From: Acidobacteriota bacterium
GTDB lineage: Bacteria; Acidobacteriota; Holophagae; Holophagales; Holophagaceae
Assembly (NCBI GenBank): GCA_016213735.1
Contig: JACQZU010000019.1
Span: 233,418 to 297,417, forward strand
Length of the DNA: 64,000 bases
Reading direction: 5' to 3'
Shown here: positions 28,126 to 35,877 of the stretch, piece after piece
Layout: each line of letters begins with the position of its first letter
Position numbering within the stretch: position 1 is the stretch's first letter
Made by a program: the position numbers and the translations under genes
The notes under the pieces: model-generated
Told to the model about the DNA's origin: nothing
The model's input: only the letters and a program-made list of their open reading frames with translations
Database searches by the model: none

Positions 28126-30537
28126 ATGACGTCTCTCTTCCACCAGTTCAAAGCTTCGGTCCGAGGGCTGCTTCGGGTTCCGAGCTTCACCCTGATCGCC
28201 GTACTGACCCTGGCCTTGGCCATCGGCGCCAACACCGCCGTGTTCTCCGTGATCAAGGTGGTGTTCTTGAGACCCCTGCCGTTTGCGGAACCTGGGCGGC
28301 TGGTGGCCCTCTACACCTCCGACCTCGCCAAGCGCCTGCCGGGCATCCGGTACATCCCGGCCTCCGTGCCTCACTACCTCGACTGGAAGGCCCGTCAGCA
28401 GTGCTTCTCATCCATGGCCGCCTCTCAGCCCGGCGCCGTTACCTTGACGGGGCAAGGGGAGCCCGAGCGGGTTCCATCCCTGGAGGTGACGGGGGACTGG
28501 GGTTCAACCCTGGGCATCAAGGCTCCCTTGGGCCGCCTCGTGGGACCTCAGGACGGCCGGGATTCCAGGGTGGCTGTGCTCTCCCACGGGTTCTGGAAGC
28601 GGCGCTTCGGCGGTGACGCCGGGCTCGTTGGCCAATCCATCGTGCTGAACGGGCAGAACACGACCGTGGTGGGAATCCTGCCGGCGAACCTCACGTTGAA
28701 AACCCTTCGGGGGGTCGCGGAGGTATTGACTCCGCTGGTGTTCACACCCAGCGAAATCCAGGGGAGCCGCGGCCTCGCCCGGATGGAGGTGGTGGCCCGG
28801 CTCAAGCCTGGCGTGAACCTTGCGCAGGCCCGGCAATCCTTGGTGGGTATCGGCCGCCAACTCCAGGCGGAATATCCCGAAGACCAGGGGGCTGGGGTGG
28901 ACGCCGTTCCCCTCTGGGAATTTTATTACGGCAACCAGCGCCCCCTGTTGGCCATGCTTCTCCTGGCCGGGGCCCTCATTCTCGCCATCGCTTGTGCCAA
29001 CGTGGCCAACCTGATGCTCTCCAGGGCCACGGTTCGGCATCGGGAGACGGCCCTGCGCCGGGCCCTTGGCGGAGGTCCGATCCAGATCATGGCGCCCTTT
29101 CTGGCCGACGCCCTCATCATCTCCCTGCTGGGAGCCGGCCTGGGCCTGTGGCTTGCCAGCCTGGGATCGGATCTGCTGCGCCCCCTGGTGCCTGCCGAAC
29201 TCCTGAGCGCCTACCGGCTGGACGCGGGGGTTCTTGCTTTCAGTTTCACCCTTTCCATCCTGGCCGCTCTGATTTGTGGGTTGATTCCGGCCCTCCTGTT
29301 CCCACACCGCGCCTTGTCTTCCCAATTGCAGGAGGGGGTCAGGGGACCGGGCCACCGTCCCTGGGTCCGGAGTTCCTTGGTGGTCCTCCAAGTGGCCTTG
29401 GCCCTCTGCCTGAGCGTCGGATTCGGTGCCCTCTGGTCCAGCCTCCGGAAGCTCCAGTCCGCCCCGATTGGTTTCTCCACCGAACGCGCCCTTACTTTCC
29501 CGTTGCGCCTGAATCCCAGGAAGCTTCCCGATGCTGTCCAGCGAGAGCGAGTCGTGCAAGGAATCGTCGAGGAGCTCTCCGGTCTTGGCGGTGTCCAATC
29601 CGTGGGCACCATCAACCTGCGACCCATTGTCGACACCGCGCCCTTCAGCTTCAGCTTCAGCCTTCCCGGACGGGAGGGCCAGGGCGCTGCGGTTGCGATT
29701 CGCCTGGTCAGCCCCCGGTATTTCGAGACCATGAAAATCAGGGTTCTCAGAGGCAGGGATTTCACGGCCTCGGACTACGCGCCTAACCCGAATGTCGTTG
29801 TCATCAACAATTCCCTCGCGGAAGCTTTCTGGCCTGGGGAGGATCCCATCGGCAAGCAGTTCAATCACATCTGGATGGATGGCAGTGGGGGCCAGATGAC
29901 CATCGTGGGAGTGGTGGCCGACGTGAGATTTCAAGGGCCCGCCATCACTTCCAACCTGGAGACCATCTACTGGCCCAGGTACCACTTTCCAGAATTCGCG
30001 GCCACCAACGTCGTAATCCGGACCGGTGGCAATCCGATGGGCCTGATCCCGGCCGTTCGGGAAATCCTTCGACGGGTTGATCCCGACTTGCCGATCCCGC
30101 AAATGCGAACCTTGGAGGATCACCTGGAATCCGCAATGGCAGGCACCCGCACCCAGGCGACCCTGCTGGGCCTGTTGGCCGGCATCGCGCTCCTGCTGTC
30201 CGGATCAGGCACCTTCGGGGTCCTGGCATTCTCCGTGGCCCAGCGGAATCGCGAGATCGGCATCCGCATGGCCTTGGGCGGCCTCCCGCACCGGGTGGCG
30301 GGGGACATCACGAAGCAGGGCATGGCGCTGGCTGCTCTGGGATTGGGAATGGGGATTGTTGCCTCCCTGTTCCTGGGTCGTTTCCTGGCAAGCCTTCTCT
30401 ACGAAGTCTCGCCCACCAATCCATTCGTTGTCGCCGCAGCCGTCATGTTGCTCGGCACCGTATCCCTGCTCGCCTCCCTGTTCCCGGCTCTTCGGGCCGC
30501 ACGCCTCGATCCCAACCGGGCGCTGCGCGAGGAATAA
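28126..30537 (+). CDS. ADOP-type FtsX/MacB permease
   Basis: An 803-residue inner-membrane permease of the duplicated type found in Acidobacteriota. It has an N-terminal helix with ANTAVFSVIKVVFLRPLPF, a periplasmic MacB core domain (GDWGSTLGIKAPLGRLV, VAVLSHGFWKRRFGG), an FtsX helix block (about 270-420), a second periplasmic core (RLVSPRYFETMKIRVLRGRDF) and a second FtsX block ending in ALRAARLDPNRALREE. ADOP permeases are usually without a dedicated ATPase. Here an ATPase and an adaptor precede it on the same strand, so it is not an orphan. The substrate is unknown: antibiotic, lipid or peptide export are possibilities. Confidence 0.93.
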   Translation: MTSLFHQFKASVRGLLRVPSFTLIAVLTLALAIGANTAVFSVIKVVFLRPLPFAEPGRLVALYTSDLAKRLPGIRYIPASVPHYLDWKARQQCFSSMAASQPGAVTLTGQGEPERVPSLEVTGDWGSTLGIKAPLGRLVGPQDGRDSRVAVLSHGFWKRRFGGDAGLVGQSIVLNGQNTTVVGILPANLTLKTLRGVAEVLTPLVFTPSEIQGSRGLARMEVVARLKPGVNLAQARQSLVGIGRQLQAEYPEDQGAGVDAVPLWEFYYGNQRPLLAMLLLAGALILAIACANVANLMLSRATVRHRETALRRALGGGPIQIMAPFLADALIISLLGAGLGLWLASLGSDLLRPLVPAELLSAYRLDAGVLAFSFTLSILAALICGLIPALLFPHRALSSQLQEGVRGPGHRPWVRSSLVVLQVALALCLSVGFGALWSSLRKLQSAPIGFSTERALTFPLRLNPRKLPDAVQRERVVQGIVEELSGLGGVQSVGTINLRPIVDTAPFSFSFSLPGREGQGAAVAIRLVSPRYFETMKIRVLRGRDFTASDYAPNPNVVVINNSLAEAFWPGEDPIGKQFNHIWMDGSGGQMTIVGVVADVRFQGPAITSNLETIYWPRYHFPEFAATNVVIRTGGNPMGLIPAVREILRRVDPDLPIPQMRTLEDHLESAMAGTRTQATLLGLLAGIALLLSGSGTFGVLAFSVAQRNREIGIRMALGGLPHRVAGDITKQGMALAALGLGMGIVASLFLGRFLASLLYEVSPTNPFVVAAAVMLLGTVSLLASLFPALRAARLDPNRALREE

Positions 30538-30552
30538 CCTCGCGAGCAACCC

Positions 30553-31170
30553 ATGAGCACCCTCCTCTTCGAATCCTGGCAGTACCCGGGCGGCATCTGG
30601 AAGGCCCCGGGCTTCCTGATCGTTGCCGCCCCCATTCGGGCCCTGGGGATCGGCGCCAGCGCCGTCGCCCCCTCTGCGCTGGGAATGGCCTTGAGCCCGC
30701 CGTTGGACTGGAAGATCCCCGAGGAGCTGGTGTTCTTAGCACCCCGGAAGGCCCGTTTCCCGTTGATACCGTTCACCCTCGACAACCCCTGGGCCACCTA
30801 CCCCCTTTGGCGGGAGCAGCCGACGGCGCGGGTATCCTTCGCCGGGTGCACCGGCCTGAGGGCCACCCTCGTTGGGGGTGCAGACCCCCAATCCGTGAGG
30901 ATGACGCGGGTGACTCCCGAGATCCGGCCTCTGGTGGGAGTGAAACCCATGCGGGGGCTTCCCCCCGAGGGTCCGGAGGAGGGGGTGATGGTGACCTCCC
31001 ACCGGCTGGGAGCATCGACCCTCCAGAAGGACGCCCAGGTTCTCGAGAAGTCGTTCAGGGAGGATGGCCGCTCCCGCATCCTGGTGGGCGTGTCAATCCC
31101 CCGCGGCGATGGGGATGGGCGCTCAGGTGCTTGCGCGGCCAAAGCACGCGGCCATGGAGCAGTCCTCGAG
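30553..31170 (+). pseudogene. possible relic of a flavin amine oxidase C-terminus
   Basis: A stretch readable in one frame but lacking any N-terminal FAD-binding GxGxxG part. Segments IVAAPIRALG, PWATYPLWREQPTARVSFAG and a later DGRSRILVGVS...GAC recall, in the right order, the C-terminal substrate and FAD domain of amine-oxidase family flavoproteins. The similarity is judged by eye, and the order is more persuasive than the identity. It begins 16 bp after the permease stop. Beyond ~31170 the frame becomes low-complexity Pro/Gly/Arg, and another frame (31064-31560) carries protein-like text (RRCFGGRVRERQAPLLGWV) that I cannot name. I read the whole of 30540-31697 as decayed coding DNA. Confidence 0.28.
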
Positions 31171-31709
31171 AAGCAGCCTCTCGAGTGTGGCGGGTCGAAC
31201 CCGGCCCGGGTCGAAGGAGGCCGACCGACAGACCGCCTTCCGCACCCTCAGTCGCCGGTTCCAGGAAGGGGAACCGGCGCAGCAGTCCCTCACCGCTGCG
31301 CCCCAGCCGCTCCTGCGGCGGTGTTTCGGCGGCAGGGTCCGGGAACGGCAGGCCCCCCTTCTGGGCTGGGTGTCGGCGTTCCCCCCGGTGCCGGCCTGGG
31401 CGAACCCTTCCACCTTGGTGTGGGGGCGCAGCACCTCGCGGCTGCATCAACTGGGCATCCGCCAGGCCGTGGGGGCCCGGCTTTCTCAGCTCTTGACCCC
31501 CCTGGTCTGCGATTTCGTCGCGATTCCAATCCTGCCCTGGCGCTGTGCGGTGGCTTCATCGGGGGGTCCGGTCGGCGGCACCCGGCTGCGTCGGGGGCGA
31601 GCGGGTGCCCCGGGGTCCATTCACCCCGCCATGATTCGTTCTGCCCAAACCTGGGAGCGCTTCACCCCTCGGAAGAACGCAAACATTCACAATCGCTATG
31701 GTGGTAGCC

Positions 31710-32855
31710 ATGGAATTGTCTAAACACCTCACCATGAGGCGATATTGGGCGGCCTGGGTTCTCTTCGGTCTTTTCTTCGCCTCACAGGACTTGGTCCTGG
31801 TGGAAAGGTCGCGAACCCTAGGGTTGGTGGTCAAGGTGATAACGATGAATCTTGGCCAATTGCTGATCGTTGGCTTTATTTCACTCGCCACCTTATGGGT
31901 TGCAAAAAAATTTCCTCTCTACCGAGATCCACCGGGCTGGCATTGGGGAATCCACCTGTTATCAAGTGTCATCATTGTCAGCATTATCAGAATCTCCATA
32001 AGCATGATCGCCATACTGTTTTGGTCAAGCAAGGGACCGCTCCTGCCGAAATTCTTGCATCACGCCGCCTTTTATTTTGCCTTTGAATATTTGGTGTATT
32101 ATTGGGGATTGGTTGGTATTCATGCAGGAATACAAATTTTTAAACGTTATCAAGAAGAAGATCTGCAGGTTTCGATCCTTGAATCTAAATTGGCACAGGC
32201 CCAATTAGAAGCCCTCAAAGTGCAATTGAACCCCCATTTTCTTTTCAATAGTCTAAATACTTTGGCTGCACTCATTCTCAGTGATCCGGTCCGAGCTGAG
32301 AGAATGTTATTAAAATTCAGTCAATTTTTTAGAATATCATTGGCACAGAGGACCGACGAAAACATTCGTCTCGAAAAGGAATTAGACATTGTTCAAAATT
32401 ATTTAGAAATTGAACGAATCAGATTTGGGAATAAATTGGAAGTGATTTTCGATGTACCTTCCTACCTTCATGACATTCTCGTACCCGCCTTTTTATTGCA
32501 GCCGTTGATCGAAAACGCGATCAAACACGGATTTTCGGCCGGGAAAGACGGCGGAACGATCCAGGTTCGGGCCTGGGAAGAGGATCATGTGCTCGTTCTG
32601 GAAGTCCTGGATGATGGCATGGGGCGGCATGCAGGGTTGCGTCACACCCACGGGACCGGCACCGGCTTGCAGAACATGCGCATGCGACTCGAGGCCCTCT
32701 ACGGACACGCTCAATCCACCATGCTGGTTTTTCCTGAAGGAGGAGGGACGGTCGCTCGGATCACCCTCCCCATCCAGCGCGATGGCGACCCGATTCCAGC
32801 CAGGTACCAGCAACCTGCGCACGAATTACGCCCGACACCCGCGCCTGTCCGCTGA
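31710..32855 (+). CDS. LytS-type sensor histidine kinase, compositional mosaic
   Basis: A 381-residue membrane kinase (an ATG at 31698 would add four residues; GGTGG favours 31710). Four hydrophobic helices lie in about residues 15-140, then a short coil. The phosphoacceptor is H176 in QLNPHFLFNSLNTLA. The HATPase part has PLIENAIKHGFSAG and GTGLQNMRMRLEALYG. From ~31850 to ~32500 the gene is clearly AT-rich with many AAA/TTA/ATT codons. From ~32500 to its end it returns to the GC-rich codon use of its surroundings. Its stop overlaps the next kinase start by one base (TGATG). Confidence 0.92.
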   Translation: MELSKHLTMRRYWAAWVLFGLFFASQDLVLVERSRTLGLVVKVITMNLGQLLIVGFISLATLWVAKKFPLYRDPPGWHWGIHLLSSVIIVSIIRISISMIAILFWSSKGPLLPKFLHHAAFYFAFEYLVYYWGLVGIHAGIQIFKRYQEEDLQVSILESKLAQAQLEALKVQLNPHFLFNSLNTLAALILSDPVRAERMLLKFSQFFRISLAQRTDENIRLEKELDIVQNYLEIERIRFGNKLEVIFDVPSYLHDILVPAFLLQPLIENAIKHGFSAGKDGGTIQVRAWEEDHVLVLEVLDDGMGRHAGLRHTHGTGTGLQNMRMRLEALYGHAQSTMLVFPEGGGTVARITLPIQRDGDPIPARYQQPAHELRPTPAPVR

Positions 32856-34015
32856 TGTTCCCAGATTTCCCTCCTCCGGTGGTCCCCCGAAAAGGAATGC
32901 CAGCCCAGGGCTGGTGGGCGCATTGGATCCGTCGTCTGGGGCTGTACCTCGGGGTCTGGACCCTGGTGGCGATCTACAGGATCAGCATCAGCCTGTTCTT
33001 CATCCAGGCAGACCTGGACTTGGATTTCATCCTCCTGGAGGCTGGCATAGTGTTGGTGCGCAGCTACGGTTGGGCCACCGTATCCCTCTTGACGCTCGCC
33101 ATCGTCCGCGCCGTTCCCCTTCATCGCAGCCCTTCGGCCCGGACCTGGTCCATCCATCTCCTGGCCGGCCTCCCCGTGACGGCCCTCGGGATCCTGCTCC
33201 TGGCCGCCGTCCAGCCGTTGTTCTATCCCTGCAGCGGTCAACAGCTCATGACCAGAGCGCGGGATCTTGCTGGAAGGGAATTCCACTTTGGCTACCTCCT
33301 CTACTACTGGGGTGTTGTGGGCATTCATGAAGGCTTGATGCTTTTTCGAAACTACAAAGAGCGACAGCGGACTTCATATCAAGTCCAGGCCAAGTTGATC
33401 CAAGCCCAAACGCAGACATTAAAAATGCAGCTGAGTCCCCATTTCATTTTTAACGCCATGAATGTTGTCGCAGCTCTCATCCGGCGAGATCCTGAAGAAG
33501 CAAATTTGATGTTGTCAAAAATAAGCGACCTTCTTCAAAGGAGTCTAAAGAATGCCAATGATCAAGAAAGCACACTAAACCAGGAAATTGGTTCGATCGA
33601 AAACTACCTTGAGATCGAGCGGTACCGCTTCGGGGATCGTCTTCGAGTTGAAATCCAGATACCTCCAGAGCTTCGGGGAGCCCTAGTGCCAACTTTCCTC
33701 CTCCAGCCCTTGCTGGAGAACGCCATCAAGTTCGGTGTGGCCCCCCGAACCACCGGAGGCAGGATTGTCATTCGGGCACGCCAGGAGGATTCCCGACTGG
33801 TCCTGGAAGTCGAGGACGACGCTCCCGGGTCCCGTCCCATGGATCCAGAATCCCAGACGGGTTTCGAGATCGCGAAATCAAGACTCGAACACCTTTTTGG
33901 GAAGGAGCAATCCCTCGAACTCCAGGTGTTGCCTGAGGGCGGGACCTTGGCCCGTTGCTCCCTGCCCTACGACCACATTGAAAATCCCAGGATCCTGTCC
34001 GGAGGGATGTCATGA
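32855..34015 (+). CDS. LytS-type sensor histidine kinase, second of pair
   Basis: A 386-residue membrane kinase. Membrane helices lie at about residues 30-50, 62-84, 100-122 and 143-163. The phosphoacceptor is H196 in QLSPHFIFNAMNVVAAL, and the HATPase N-box is LLENAIKFGVAP. The glycine loop region is less canonical than in its neighbour: where GLGLxN is expected the sequence reads TGFEIAKSRLEHLFG. An AT-rich patch covers ~33340-33610, exactly the dimerisation/phosphoacceptor part. It is coupled to the upstream kinase (1-bp overlap) and to the downstream regulator (ATGA). The two kinases may form a heterodimer. Confidence 0.92.
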   Translation: MFPDFPPPVVPRKGMPAQGWWAHWIRRLGLYLGVWTLVAIYRISISLFFIQADLDLDFILLEAGIVLVRSYGWATVSLLTLAIVRAVPLHRSPSARTWSIHLLAGLPVTALGILLLAAVQPLFYPCSGQQLMTRARDLAGREFHFGYLLYYWGVVGIHEGLMLFRNYKERQRTSYQVQAKLIQAQTQTLKMQLSPHFIFNAMNVVAALIRRDPEEANLMLSKISDLLQRSLKNANDQESTLNQEIGSIENYLEIERYRFGDRLRVEIQIPPELRGALVPTFLLQPLLENAIKFGVAPRTTGGRIVIRARQEDSRLVLEVEDDAPGSRPMDPESQTGFEIAKSRLEHLFGKEQSLELQVLPEGGTLARCSLPYDHIENPRILSGGMS

Positions 34016-34779
34016 ACTTTTCGCCTCCCCTGCGCGCCCTGGTGGCGGATGACGAGTATTACGCGCGCCAGAGGGTCATCCAACTGCTGGATGGTGTTCC
34101 GGATTTCCATGTCATCGCAGAAAGCGAAAACGGCCATCAAGCGGTTGAAGGGATCCGTGAACACCATCCAGACGTCGTTTTCCTCGACATCCAGATGCCT
34201 GAGCTCGATGGGTTCGGGGTCCTCGAGACCATCGGGTCCGACAAGATGCCGCCCACCGTGTTCACCACCGCATTCAATCAGCACGCCATCCATGCCTTCG
34301 AATGCAACGCGCTGGACTACCTGCTGAAGCCTATTGACCCGGACCGGCTGCATCTCGCCCTTGAGCGCGTCCGGAACTGGCATCGCAAAGCCAAGGCGAA
34401 CGATGTGCAGGCGCAACTGGAAAGCCTGCTCGCCATGGTTCGGCAGGAGGAGGCCCACCTGAAACGGATCCTTGTGAAGCAGGACGACCACCACATCATC
34501 CTGAAGACCTCGGGCATCCAGTGGATCGAGGCGGAGGACAACTATGTCCGCTTGCACGTTGAGGGAACCTCCCACCTTCTGCGGATGTCCATGACCAGCC
34601 TCCTTTCCCGACTCGACCCGGAAGTCTTCCGACGGATTCACCGGTCGAGCATCGTGAACCTCGACTTCGTACGCGAAGTCCATCCGTGGTTCAGTGGCGA
34701 CCACATCTTGATCATGAAGGATGGGACCAAGCTCACGATGAGCCGAACCTACCGCGAACAACTCAAGGAACTCGTGTAA
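34012..34779 (+). CDS. LytTR-family response regulator
   Basis: A 255-residue regulator. The receiver domain has acidic D13-D14, phosphoacceptor D59 (VVFLDIQMPELDG) and DYLLKPID with the conserved lysine. A linker helix follows, and then a LytTR DNA-binding domain at ~150-253 (KTSGIQWIEAEDNYVRLHV, FRRIHRSSIVNLDFVREV). The start overlaps the second kinase's stop. Targets are unknown. The receptor gene at 35878, about 1.1 kb downstream, is the nearest candidate but no site evidence supports it. Confidence 0.93.
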   Translation: MNFSPPLRALVADDEYYARQRVIQLLDGVPDFHVIAESENGHQAVEGIREHHPDVVFLDIQMPELDGFGVLETIGSDKMPPTVFTTAFNQHAIHAFECNALDYLLKPIDPDRLHLALERVRNWHRKAKANDVQAQLESLLAMVRQEEAHLKRILVKQDDHHIILKTSGIQWIEAEDNYVRLHVEGTSHLLRMSMTSLLSRLDPEVFRRIHRSSIVNLDFVREVHPWFSGDHILIMKDGTKLTMSRTYREQLKELV

Positions 34780-35877
34780 GGCCGGATCCGGGATTTCGAA
34801 CCGGGCGGCCTGGACCTCCGGAGGGATCGGTTCCCCGAATGATTCTTCGGAAGTCGCCGGACGGGTCCTGCCGGAATGGGATTCCACCCGAAAGGGGTGA
34901 ATTCCCATTGGGACGCCTGGAATCCGAAGGGGGAGGAGGGGAGTGTCCTGCAGGAAATGCTCCCCCCCACGCCGCAGGGCCCGCATACATCTCCCGACGG
35001 GTACCCGAATTCGGATGGATCGGGCTCCTCCAGTGAGGGGTCAGCGAAGCAGGCTTCACACGCAGTCAGGGAGGCAGGCCGAGCCCCTGCGACTTGCGTG
35101 GGGGGTGGGGGTGGCGTGCCCCTCGGGGCGATTCCTGGTGCTGGCCTGACGGGCCAAGGAAGGTGTCGAAGGGCCTTCTGGGGGGCCTTGGTCAGTCTCC
35201 TGGAGGGACAGGTCTCCTTGGGGCCTGTTTGGGTGGAAGGAGGAGGTTGGAAAACAGGCCATCACAGCCGATCCCCTGGGGATGCAGGTCCAAGAGGCCC
35301 TCCTTCCATTGAAGGAAGGCCCGGAGCCATACCCTCGCCTCCCCCGGATGGGCCAAAGGGGGCATGCACTCAATCGGCAACCTGGATCTATGACCCCGAC
35401 AACCGACCCTGTCATTTCCTCATATTGGGATTCAACTAATAAACCAGGATGAAAAACGCCCCCGCGGGGTGGGGCGAGAAAGTCCAGCCCTTCCTAATAA
35501 GAACCCCTCGCTGCCTTTGGAACCGCCCTGGTGAAGCCACCGGACCAGGCCGGACCTTTGTGCGGGGGGGCCTGTTTGGAACCGAGGAGGGAGCGAGGCC
35601 AGTCCTGGGAGAGGCTGGCGGCGGAGGCCCAGGGGGTCCATGGGCCGGACCTTCGATCCCTTTCGGTTCGTGGAGAGTGAATTCAGGGGAATCCCGGGCG
35701 GCTTCATGGATGGCCGGGGCTCCCGGTTTCTGCCGCTGAACTGAAATCGCCCGTAGGTTCCCGTCATTCACACCAAGGATCACGGGGTTCCCGTCAGGAT
35801 TCGTGCGACTCGCCCCGCCCAGGTTGTCACGGGGGGAGCCGAGCGTGATGGTTGGGCCATCTTCTAGGAGCCTTCCG
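34780..35877. other. 1.1-kb stretch without a recognisable gene
   Basis: Several open frames exist on both strands, but all are low-complexity, rich in Gly, Pro and Arg, and lack ribosome sites or family motifs. The last part must contain the promoter of the receptor gene at 35878, whose ribosome site is AGGAG at ~35866. I see no repeats or clear terminator. Confidence 0.5.

Noticed and set aside
30399..30797. 132-residue minus-strand frame
   Set aside because: Lies antisense to the permease end and reads as its shadow; no family signature.
34876..35439. 187-residue plus-strand frame
   Set aside because: Low-complexity Gly/Pro/Ser text, no ribosome site and no motif.
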